Shown one piece after another: positions 1 through 5,273 of a stretch of 6,316 bases of DNA. The notes beneath the pieces are model-generated. The model worked only from the letters and a program-made list of their open reading frames with translations, ran no database searches and was not told the origin of the DNA. Position 1 is the first letter of the stretch. Each line of letters opens with the position of its first letter. Both the position numbers and the translations under genes were made by a program. Source of the DNA: Cupriavidus sp. (GTDB taxonomy: Bacteria > Pseudomonadota > Gammaproteobacteria > Burkholderiales > Burkholderiaceae); NCBI GenBank assembly GCA_013362725.1, contig JABFVP010000489.1:1-6316 (forward strand), given 5' to 3'.

Positions 1-225
1 GCCGAGCAGCCCGCCGAGGCTACCCAGCCCGCCCAGGCCATCATCGACCGCGGGGGCGCCGCCGGCGGCATCGCCGCCTTGCGCGCGGCTGCGCATGGCC
101 AGCGTGGCCAGCAGGCCGAGCGCCATCATCAGCTTTGGGTCGAGCCCGCCGCCCTGGCCGTTCTCTGCGCGCGCGCCGCCGAGCTGTCCGAGCACACCGC
201 CCAGCACGCTATCGAGTAGTCCCAT
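1..225 (-). CDS. YidB/DUF937-family protein, N-terminal part (runs off left edge)
   Basis: The minus strand is open from the ATG at 225-223 to the window edge, giving 75 residues with no stop; the C-terminus is missing. The protein begins MGLLDSVLGGVLGQLGG, then has a hydrophobic segment (KLMMALGLLATLAMRSR, about residues 31-47) and a Gly/Ala-rich stretch ending GLGGLGSLGGLLG. This start and the Gly/Leu-rich composition resemble the YidB (DUF937) family, small proteins of unknown function. A near-ideal Shine-Dalgarno (AAAGGAG on the minus strand, 232-238) sits 6 nt before the ATG and fixes the start. It lies 57 bp downstream of the rsmE stop on the same strand, so it is probably the third gene of the VOC-rsmE unit. 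The hydrophobic segment is short and interrupted by Gly, so I do not call a membrane helix. Family assignment is from memory of the N-terminal signature, so the call is moderate. Confidence 0.72.
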   Translation of the reverse strand, partial: MGLLDSVLGGVLGQLGGARAENGQGGGLDPKLMMALGLLATLAMRSRAQGGDAAGGAPAVDDGLGGLGSLGGLLG

Positions 226-231
226 GGTCGA

Positions 232-238
232 CTCCTTT
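232..238 (-). promoter_or_regulatory. Ribosome binding site of the YidB-like gene
   Basis: AAAGGAG on the minus strand, 6 nt upstream of the ATG at 225. It decides the start of a gene that is truncated by the window edge. Confidence 0.75.
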
Positions 239-282
239 CAGTCAGGGTTGCAAGGTGACACAAGGCCGGGGTGGCCCCGTCG

Positions 283-1041
283 TCAGAATCCGCCCAGCAA
301 GGCGTTCAGGGTCGCCAGGCACGCCAGCCCGGCGGTTTCCGTGCGCAGGATGCGCGGGCCGAGCGACACGCCGGTGAAACCGGCTTGCAGTGCGGCCTGT
401 TCTTCTTCGGGGGCCAGGCCGCCTTCCGGGCCGATCAGCAACGTGACGCCATCGGCCAGCAGCGCCTCGCGCCGTTCCGCCACCAGTGCCGGCAGCGAAT
501 ACGCGGCACGCGGCGAGAGCAGCAGCCTGGTGCCGTTGCCGGATGGGGCGACGCGCGCCAGCCACGTATCCAAGTTAGTGACCTCCGCCACCGCCGGCAA
601 ACGATTTCGGCCGCATTGCTCGCAGGCTGCCTGGACCAGCGCCTGCCAGTGGGCCTGGCGCTTCTGCGCGCGCTCGCCGGACAGGCGCACCACCGAGCGG
701 CTGGCCTGCAGCGGCTGGATCGCCGCGACGCCAAGTTCGACGGCTTTCTCGATCAGCCAGTCCATCTTGTCGCCACCGGCGAGGCCCTGAGCCAGCGTGA
801 CGCGGAAGGGCGGCTCGGCCTCGGCCGCGTCGTGCGCGCCGATGCGCGCCAGCGCGTGGCGCTTGCCCAGTTCGACCAGCGTGGCGGCGTGGCTGCCGCC
901 GCGGCCGTCGAACAGGGTGCTGGCGTCGCCCGGCGCCAGGCGCAGTACCCGCGCGTGGCGCACCACCGGTTCGGGCAACGGGAAATCCGATTCGGCGGCC
1001 AGCACGGTGTCTGCGCCGCCGACAAAAAATCGTGGCGCCAT
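283..1041 (-). CDS. rsmE: 16S rRNA (uracil(1498)-N3)-methyltransferase RsmE
   Basis: Encodes 252 residues, the usual size for RsmE, a cytoplasmic SPOUT-class enzyme that uses S-adenosylmethionine to methylate N3 of U1498 in helix 44 of 16S rRNA in the assembled 30S subunit. The N-terminal region begins MAPRFFVGG and contains RHARVLRLAPGD, typical of the PUA-like RNA-binding domain (about residues 1-75). KMDWLIEKAVELGV and the Arg-rich SRSVVRLSGER follow in the methyltransferase domain. The C-terminal trefoil-knot signatures are clear: LLIGPEGG (GPEGG about 204-208) and LGPRILRTETA (about 227-237), the SAM-binding knot. The frame stays open upstream to 1548, but the ATG at 1041 is chosen because family N-termini start here and because it overlaps the stop of the VOC gene (TGATG), indicating translational coupling. 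No strong Shine-Dalgarno is needed or seen. The gene appears intact. Confidence 0.95.
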   Translation of the reverse strand: MAPRFFVGGADTVLAAESDFPLPEPVVRHARVLRLAPGDASTLFDGRGGSHAATLVELGKRHALARIGAHDAAEAEPPFRVTLAQGLAGGDKMDWLIEKAVELGVAAIQPLQASRSVVRLSGERAQKRQAHWQALVQAACEQCGRNRLPAVAEVTNLDTWLARVAPSGNGTRLLLSPRAAYSLPALVAERREALLADGVTLLIGPEGGLAPEEEQAALQAGFTGVSLGPRILRTETAGLACLATLNALLGGF

Positions 1042-1475
1042 CAGCTTGCCCGACCTGCCTGGTTGGCCTGGGCCAGCGGCTTGCCGAAGCCCCAGCGGTA
1101 GCCGTCGGGATCCTCGACCATGCAGTAGCGGTCGCCCCAGAACTGGTCGGCCGGCGCCATCAGGCTGACCGCGCCGGCATCGACCGCGCGCTGGTGCATG
1201 GCGTCGACATCGTCGCAATAGACATAAAAGGTCTGCGGGCACTCCACGCCCAGCGAGCGCGGCGTGCGCGCGGTGCTGCCCCACGCGCCCTCGGGCGCGA
1301 ACATCACCACCAGCTGGCCGTGGTAGTGCATCTCGGCGTGGGTGGGAACGCCGTTCTCGTCGACCACGTTGCCGGCGGTAAAGCCGAAGGCGCGGCCATA
1401 GAAGTCCAGCGCGGCGCGGCCGTTGGCGACGGTCAGGTAGGGGGTGAGCCAGGGGGTGTTGGCCGGTCTGGTCAT
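1041..1475 (-). CDS. VOC-fold (glyoxalase/bleomycin-resistance superfamily, PhnB-like) protein
   Basis: Encodes 144 residues. The protein begins MTRPANTPWLTPYLTV and shows the two-module layout of the vicinal oxygen chelate fold. Module one covers about residues 9-60 (AALDFYGRAFGF helix, then HAEMHYHGQLVVMF). Module two covers about 80-132 (QTFYVYCDDVDAMHQRAVDAG, then FWGDRYCMVEDPDGYRWGF). The FWGDRY...DPDGYRW ending is characteristic of the PhnB/YdcJ-like VOC branch. Candidate metal or substrate ligands are H46, E48, H50 and E121, but the substrate cannot be read from sequence, and members range from isomerases to resistance proteins. The start at 1475 is supported by AAGGAG 6 nt upstream; the same frame extends to 1625 with a Pro/Arg-rich, non-family-like extension that I reject. 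It is the first gene of the leftward unit, and its TGA shares one base with the rsmE ATG. No functional link to RsmE is known to me. Confidence 0.88.
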   Translation of the reverse strand: MTRPANTPWLTPYLTVANGRAALDFYGRAFGFTAGNVVDENGVPTHAEMHYHGQLVVMFAPEGAWGSTARTPRSLGVECPQTFYVYCDDVDAMHQRAVDAGAVSLMAPADQFWGDRYCMVEDPDGYRWGFGKPLAQANQAGRAS

Positions 1476-1481
1476 GATCGT

Positions 1482-1487
1482 CTCCTT
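1482..1487 (-). promoter_or_regulatory. Ribosome binding site of the VOC gene
   Basis: AAGGAG on the minus strand, 6 nt before the ATG at 1475. It selects this start over the in-frame upstream ATG at 1625. A second AGGAG lies 12 bp further upstream (1494-1498) within a short direct repeat. Confidence 0.75.
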
Positions 1488-1546
1488 GGTCGTCTCCTGG
1501 TTGCGGGAAACCCGGCGCGGCGGCGTGCCGCGCGGTGCGAGAGTGC

Positions 1547-1575
1547 ATCTTACGCGTGCCGCGCTACGCTGTCGA
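1547..1575 (-). promoter_or_regulatory. Candidate sigma70 promoter of the VOC-rsmE-yidB unit
   Basis: On the minus strand, TCGACA (1570-1575; 5 of 6 with TTGACA) is followed after exactly 17 nt by TAAGAT (1547-1552; 4 of 6 with TATAAT). Transcription would begin near 1540, giving a leader of about 65 nt before the VOC ATG. No start site has been measured; the call rests on element match and spacing. Confidence 0.5.
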
Positions 1576-1595
1576 AGTGCCGCGCCATGGGCCTT

Positions 1596-1629
1596 GGCAT
1601 GCCGTTGGGGTGAAGGATCAGGCATGCCG
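1596..1629. repeat. Two copies of the palindrome GGCATGCC, 25 bp apart
   Basis: GGCATGCCG occurs at 1596-1604 and again at 1621-1629. The first eight bases are a perfect palindrome in each copy. They lie in the divergent intergenic region, upstream of both the predicted minus-strand promoter and tktA, where a regulator could bind. The function is unknown, and chance occurrence in GC-rich DNA is possible. Confidence 0.4.
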
Positions 1630-1702
1630 GAGCCCGGATGGTTCCGGTTGCCGTCATGCGGCGGCGCGGGCGGCTTGCTAGGATCGCCCTGGCTTGGCCG
1701 AC

Positions 1703-1729
1703 GGGGTGTCCGGGAGTCCGGAAAACCCC
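1703..1729. repeat. Interrupted dyad GGGG-N3-CCGG-N4-CCGG-N4-CCCC before the tktA -10
   Basis: GGGG (1703-1706) and CCGG (1710-1713) are mirrored by CCGG (1718-1721) and CCCC (1726-1729). The dyad covers the place where a -35 element for tktA would lie. GTCCGG is also directly repeated with an 8-bp period (1708-1713, 1716-1721). It could be an operator; this is seen in sequence only. Confidence 0.3.
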
Positions 1730-1757
1730 CTAGCTTCTGCTAAAATTGCGGTTTTCC
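1720..1757. repeat. 8-bp perfect inverted repeat bracketing the tktA -10
   Basis: GGAAAACC (1720-1727) and GGTTTTCC (1750-1757) are exact reverse complements separated by 22 bp. Arm-to-arm distance is 30 bp, about three helical turns. The predicted -10 lies between them and the expected transcription start falls in the right arm, so a dimeric or tetrameric regulator binding here would affect initiation. Confidence 0.45.
1738..1746 (+). promoter_or_regulatory. Candidate extended -10 promoter of tktA-gapA
   Basis: TGCTAAAAT combines the TGN extension with TAAAAT (5 of 6 with TATAAT). No good -35 is present at the expected distance (TCCGGA at 1717-1722 is a poor match), which fits an extended -10 or activator-assisted promoter. 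The start would be near 1753, leaving a leader of about 36 nt before the tktA ATG. Confidence 0.5.
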
Positions 1758-1788
1758 TGCCGCCAAGGCTCACGCCGAATCCGCCCGC

Positions 1789-3822
1789 ATGTCCGCCCTT
1801 GCCCATCCCGCCACAAGTCCCTTTGCTTCCCAGCCTGCCAAGCTGATGGCCGACGCCATCCGCGTGCTTGCCATGGACGCCGTCCAGCAGGCCAATTCCG
1901 GCCACCCCGGTGCGCCGATGGGCATGGCAGACATCGCCGTGGCGCTGTGGGGCCGGCATCTGAAGCACAACCCGAGCAACCCGCAGTGGGCGGACCGCGA
2001 CCGCTTCGTGCTGTCCAACGGCCACGGCTCGATGCTGATCTACGCGCTGCTGCACCTGAGCGGCTACGACCTGCCGATCGAAGAGCTGAAGAACTTCCGC
2101 CAGCTGCACAGCAAGACCGCCGGCCACCCGGAATACGGCATCACCCCGGGCGTGGAAACCACCACCGGCCCGCTCGGCCAGGGCATCACCAATGCGGTCG
2201 GCATGGCGCTGGCCGAACGCCTGCTGGGCGAGGAATTCAACCGCCCGGGCTTCGACATCGTCGACCACTACACCTATGTGTTCCTGGGCGACGGCTGCCT
2301 GATGGAGGGCATCTCGCACGAGGCCTGCTCGCTGGCCGGCACGCTCAAGCTGAACAAGCTGATTGCGCTGTGGGATGACAACGGCATCTCGATCGACGGC
2401 GACGTGGTGCACTGGTTCAACGACGACACCCCCAAGCGCTTCGAAGCCTACGGCTGGAACGTGATCCGCGGCATCGACGGCCATGACGTGGTCGCGGTCG
2501 ACAACGCCATCGCGCAGGCCAAGGCCAGCGACAAGCCGACCCTGATCTGCTGCCGCACCAAGATCGGCAAGGGCGCGCCCAACAAGGAAGGCGGCCACGA
2601 CGTGCACGGCGCCCCGCTGGGAGGCGCCGAGGTGCTGGCCACGCGCGAGGCGCTGGGCTGGGCCCACGCCCCGTTCGAAGTGCCGGCCGAGGTCTACGAC
2701 GCCTGGGACGCCAAGGCCAACGGCCAGGCGCTGGAGCGCGCCTGGAACGCGCTGTTCGAATCGTATGCCGAGCGCCACCCGTACGAGGCCGGCGAATTCA
2801 CCCGCCGCATGAAGGGCGAACTGCCGGGCGCTTTCGACGCCGCGGTCGAAGCCTTTATCGCCAAGTGCGAGGAAAAGGCCGAGACCATCGCCACCCGCAA
2901 GGCCAGCCAGAACACCATCGAGGCCTTCGGCCCGGTGCTGCCCGAGTTCCTCGGCGGCTCGGCCGACCTGACCGGCTCGAACCTGACCAACTGGTCGGGC
3001 AGCAAGGCGGTGCGGGTCGATGCCTGGGGCAACCACATCAACTACGGCGTGCGCGAGTTCGGCATGAGCGCGATCATGAACGGCATCACGCTGCATGGCG
3101 GCTACATCCCGTACGGCGCGACCTTCCTGACGTTCTCGGACTACAGCCGCAATGCGCTGCGCATGGCGGCGCTGATGAAGATCCGCTCGCTGTTCGTGTT
3201 CACCCATGACTCGATCGGCCTGGGCGAAGACGGCCCGACCCACCAGTCGATCGAGCACGTCGCCAGCCTGCGCCTGATCCCCAATATGGACGTCTGGCGT
3301 ACCGCCGACACCACCGAGACCGCCGTGGCCTGGGCCGAGGCGATCCGCCGCGAGAACGGCCCGAGCTGCCTGATCTTCAGCCGCCAGAACCTGCCGTTCC
3401 AGAAGCGCGACGACGCCACCCGCGCCAATATCGCGCGCGGCGGCTACGTGCTGCGCGACAGCGTGAATCCGAAGTCTAACCGTCCGGACGCCGTGATTCT
3501 GGCGACCGGCTCGGAAGTCGGCCTGGCCGTCGGCGCCGCCGATGCACTGGCCGCCGAAGGCGTGCATGTGCGCGTGGTGTCGGTTCCCGCGACCACCGTG
3601 TTCGACAAGCAGGACACCGCCTACAAGGCCAGCGTGCTGCCGGCCGGCGTGCCGCGCGTGGCGGTCGAGGCGGGCGTGACGGACTTCTGGTGGAAATACC
3701 AGGTCCAGGCCGTGGTGGGCATCGACACCTTCGGTGAATCGGCCCCGGCCGGCGTGCTGTTCAAGCACTTCGGCTTTACCGTCGAGAACGTGGTCCGTAC
3801 GGTGAAGGACACCCTTATCTAA
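1789..3822 (+). CDS. tktA: Transketolase
   Basis: Encodes 677 residues, full length for bacterial transketolase. This cytoplasmic homodimer uses thiamine diphosphate and a divalent metal to move two-carbon ketol units between sugar phosphates in the pentose phosphate pathway. The TPP-binding half shows NSGHPGAPMG (H39), SNGHGSML (H79), and GDGCLMEG (167-174) running to DDNGISIDG, with D168 and N198 as metal ligands. HDVHGAPLG carries H273. The pyrimidine-binding half has VREFGM with the catalytic glutamate E423, then THDSIGLGEDGPTHQ with H473, D481 and H485, followed by LSRQN-type FSRQN, ATGSEV and FGESAPA. These correspond to the E. coli TktA residues H26, H66, N185, H261, E411, H461, D469 and H473. 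The ATG at 1789 gives about 12 residues more than E. coli at the N-terminus and lacks a good Shine-Dalgarno (only AAGG about 20 nt upstream). The in-frame ATG at 1846 is an alternative start. No break is seen. Confidence 0.97.
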   Translation: MSALAHPATSPFASQPAKLMADAIRVLAMDAVQQANSGHPGAPMGMADIAVALWGRHLKHNPSNPQWADRDRFVLSNGHGSMLIYALLHLSGYDLPIEELKNFRQLHSKTAGHPEYGITPGVETTTGPLGQGITNAVGMALAERLLGEEFNRPGFDIVDHYTYVFLGDGCLMEGISHEACSLAGTLKLNKLIALWDDNGISIDGDVVHWFNDDTPKRFEAYGWNVIRGIDGHDVVAVDNAIAQAKASDKPTLICCRTKIGKGAPNKEGGHDVHGAPLGGAEVLATREALGWAHAPFEVPAEVYDAWDAKANGQALERAWNALFESYAERHPYEAGEFTRRMKGELPGAFDAAVEAFIAKCEEKAETIATRKASQNTIEAFGPVLPEFLGGSADLTGSNLTNWSGSKAVRVDAWGNHINYGVREFGMSAIMNGITLHGGYIPYGATFLTFSDYSRNALRMAALMKIRSLFVFTHDSIGLGEDGPTHQSIEHVASLRLIPNMDVWRTADTTETAVAWAEAIRRENGPSCLIFSRQNLPFQKRDDATRANIARGGYVLRDSVNPKSNRPDAVILATGSEVGLAVGAADALAAEGVHVRVVSVPATTVFDKQDTAYKASVLPAGVPRVAVEAGVTDFWWKYQVQAVVGIDTFGESAPAGVLFKHFGFTVENVVRTVKDTLI

Positions 3823-3828
3823 GCATCC

Positions 3829-3873
3829 GGGCGCTGGAGCCGCGCGGTGCGCCGCGCGGCAGACGCGGCGCCC
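3829..3873 (+). other. GC-rich intercistronic hairpin between tktA and gapA
   Basis: GCCGCGCG (3839-3846) pairs perfectly with CGCGCGGC (3853-3860) over a 6-nt loop. GGGCGC (3829-3834) can pair outside it with GCGCCC (3868-3873) across an internal loop. No T-run follows, so it is not a classical intrinsic terminator. It ends about 20 nt before the gapA Shine-Dalgarno and leaves that site exposed. Roles in mRNA processing, stability or polarity are possible but inferred. Confidence 0.5.
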
Positions 3874-3893
3874 ACCGGTTTCAATCGATCCTC

Positions 3894-3898
3894 AGGAG
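3894..3898 (+). promoter_or_regulatory. Ribosome binding site of gapA
   Basis: AGGAG, 8 nt before the ATG at 3907. It fixes the gapA start and rules out the longer in-frame start at 3847, whose extra 20 residues have no counterpart in GAPDH and would be encoded by the hairpin region. Confidence 0.85.
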
Positions 3899-3906
3899 AG
3901 ACAGTC

Positions 3907-4905
3907 ATGACCATCAAGATCGGCATCAACGGCTTCGGCCGCATCGGACGCATGGTGTTCCGCGCCGCCGTCGCCAACTTCAAGGACATCGAAGTCGTTG
4001 GCATCAACGACCTGCTGGAGCCGGACTACCTGGCGTACATGCTGAAGTACGACTCGGTGCATGGCCGCTTTGACGGCGAAGTGTCGGTCGACGGCAATAC
4101 CCTGGTCGTCAACGGCAAGAAGATCCGCCTGACCGCGGTCAAGGATCCGGCCGAGCTGAAGTGGGGCGAGATCGGCGCCGACGTGGTGGTCGAGTCCACC
4201 GGCATCTTCCTGACCAAGGAAGGCGCGCAGAAGCATATCGACGCGGGCGCCAAGAAGGTGATCATGTCGGCCCCGTCCAAGGACGACACCCCGATGTTCG
4301 TGTACGGCGTGAACCACGACACGTACAAGGGCGAGGCGATCATTTCCAACGCGAGCTGCACCACCAACTGCCTGGCCCCGGTGGCCAAGGTGCTGAACGA
4401 CAAGTGGGGCATCAAGCGCGGCCTGATGACCACCGTGCACGCCGCTACTGCCACGCAGAAGACCGTCGACGGCCCGTCCAACAAGGACTGGCGCGGCGGC
4501 CGCGGCATCCTGGAAAACATCATCCCGTCGTCGACCGGCGCCGCCAAGGCCGTGGGCGTGGTGATCCCGCAGCTGAACAAGAAGCTGACCGGCATGTCGT
4601 TCCGCGTGCCGACCTCCGACGTGTCGGTGGTCGATCTGACCGTCGAGCTGGAAAAGTCGGCGTCGTACGAAGAAATCTGCGCCGAGATGAAGGCCCAGAG
4701 CCAGGGCGCGCTGAAGGGCGTGCTGGGCTACACCGAAGACAAGGTGGTCGCCACCGACTTCCGCGGCGATGCCCGCACTTCGATCTTCGACGCCGAAGCC
4801 GGCATCGCGCTGGACGGCACCTTCATCAAGGTCGTGAGCTGGTACGACAACGAGTGGGGCTACTCGAACAAGGTGCTGGAAATGGCCCGCGTGGTGGCCA
4901 AGTAA
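3907..4905 (+). CDS. gapA: Glyceraldehyde-3-phosphate dehydrogenase, type I (NAD-dependent)
   Basis: Encodes 332 residues, the standard length. This cytoplasmic tetramer oxidises and phosphorylates glyceraldehyde-3-phosphate to 1,3-bisphosphoglycerate with NAD+, reversibly, in glycolysis and gluconeogenesis. The N-terminal Rossmann fold begins MTIKIGINGFGRIGR, and D35 in GINDLL is the acidic residue expected for NAD rather than NADP preference. The catalytic motif SNASCTTNCLAP gives C151, with H178 in TTVHAATATQ as the general base. Phosphate-site segments DGPSNKDWRGGR and SSTGAAKA follow, then FRVPTSDVSVVDLT and the C-terminal SWYDNEWGYSNKV. The sequence closely follows E. coli GapA. It sits 84 bp after tktA, and with no promoter evident between them the two are probably cotranscribed. 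A strong terminator follows directly, so no pgk or pyk belongs to this transcript. The gene is intact. Confidence 0.97.
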   Translation: MTIKIGINGFGRIGRMVFRAAVANFKDIEVVGINDLLEPDYLAYMLKYDSVHGRFDGEVSVDGNTLVVNGKKIRLTAVKDPAELKWGEIGADVVVESTGIFLTKEGAQKHIDAGAKKVIMSAPSKDDTPMFVYGVNHDTYKGEAIISNASCTTNCLAPVAKVLNDKWGIKRGLMTTVHAATATQKTVDGPSNKDWRGGRGILENIIPSSTGAAKAVGVVIPQLNKKLTGMSFRVPTSDVSVVDLTVELEKSASYEEICAEMKAQSQGALKGVLGYTEDKVVATDFRGDARTSIFDAEAGIALDGTFIKVVSWYDNEWGYSNKVLEMARVVAK

Positions 4906-4923
4906 TCCGCCGCCTGCAGCAGG

Positions 4924-4954
4924 AAACGCGCCTTCGGGCGCGTTTTTCTTTTTT
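4924..4954 (+). terminator. Intrinsic terminator of tktA-gapA
   Basis: AAACGCGCC (4924-4932) pairs with GGCGCGTTT (4937-4945) across a TTCG tetraloop closed by C-G, an especially stable loop. A T-rich tract runs through 4943-4954 with one interrupting C. It starts 19 bp after the gapA stop. The A-run at the left of the stem is too short to make termination on the other strand equally convincing. Confidence 0.93.
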
Positions 4955-5273
4955 AAGGCACGATGCTGGTTTGCTGCCGCCACTGAAATAGTTGCGTCAG
5001 AAAAGAATGATAAAAGTGGAACCCTTAAGTCGAGGATAGCCGAGGCCAAGTGCTGGTTGCGCCGCCGCCAATGTACGCATCTACGATCAATTGCGGCAAA
5101 ATCGCGCAATTTTTCGGATTTATGTCGTTGCCAGCCGTTTCAGAAATGCCGAATTTGCTTTCCGAGCCTGATTTTTCCTCTTACACTATTAAGACGCTGT
5201 TGAAATCTGATGTGCAGCCAGTGCAAGTGGTGGGGCCATCTTAGCTGTGAAAAATCTGACCGGGGGCCTGATC
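4955..5273. other. Intergenic region upstream of the LysR-type gene
   Basis: This stretch is clearly richer in A/T than the flanking genes and carries no gene I can support. It holds an inverted repeat at 5089-5111 that could be an operator. TTGCTT (5155-5160) and TACACT (5182-5187) are promoter-like, but their 21-nt spacing is too long for a confident sigma70 call. A small open frame at 5050-5244 shows no recognisable protein features. The AT-richness is what one expects of a regulated promoter region of a LysR-type gene. Confidence 0.5.
5089..5111. repeat. Inverted repeat AATTGCG-N9-CGCAATT
   Basis: The two 7-bp arms (5089-5095 and 5105-5111) are perfect reverse complements. An AT-rich interrupted dyad in front of a LysR-type gene resembles the general form of LysR-family recognition sites, so autoregulation is possible. 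It lies about 160 bp before the ATG at 5274. Confidence 0.4.

Noticed and set aside
265..282. Small GC hairpin (CGGGG-TGG-CCCCG) after rsmE as a terminator
   Set aside because: The stem is only 5 bp and no T-tract follows on the minus strand, so readthrough into the YidB-like gene is more likely.
95..1101. Two long plus-strand frames (95-790 and 271-1101) opposite rsmE and the YidB-like gene
   Set aside because: They overlap well-recognised minus-strand genes, have Arg/Ala/Ser-rich translations with no family motifs, and lack plausible ribosome binding sites.
1042..1548. N-terminal extension of rsmE to 1548, giving a 421-residue product
   Set aside because: The upstream part is the VOC gene read out of frame. 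RsmE proteins begin at the MAPRFF-type N-terminus, and the ATG at 1041 is coupled to the VOC stop.
1476..1625. Upstream start of the VOC gene at 1625
   Set aside because: The extra 50 residues are Arg/Pro-rich and not family-like, they would run across the predicted promoter, and AAGGAG marks the start at 1475.
1678..3768. 696-codon open frame on the minus strand across tktA
   Set aside because: It is the antisense shadow of tktA, caused by strong G/C third-position bias. Its His/Gly/Ala/Val-rich translation shows no recognisable domain, and tktA is unambiguous on the other strand.
3847..3906. Upstream start of gapA at 3847
   Set aside because: It adds 20 residues unlike any GAPDH N-terminus and lies inside the intercistronic hairpin. 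AGGAG is correctly placed for 3907.
3892..5109. 405-codon open frame on the minus strand across gapA
   Set aside because: It is antisense to gapA and its terminator, with the low-complexity His/Val/Gly-rich composition typical of shadow frames.
5050..5244. 64-codon frame in the gap before the LysR-type gene
   Set aside because: No recognisable motif, weak initiation context (GTG start) and codon use unlike the neighbours. It lies in the A/T-rich regulatory gap.
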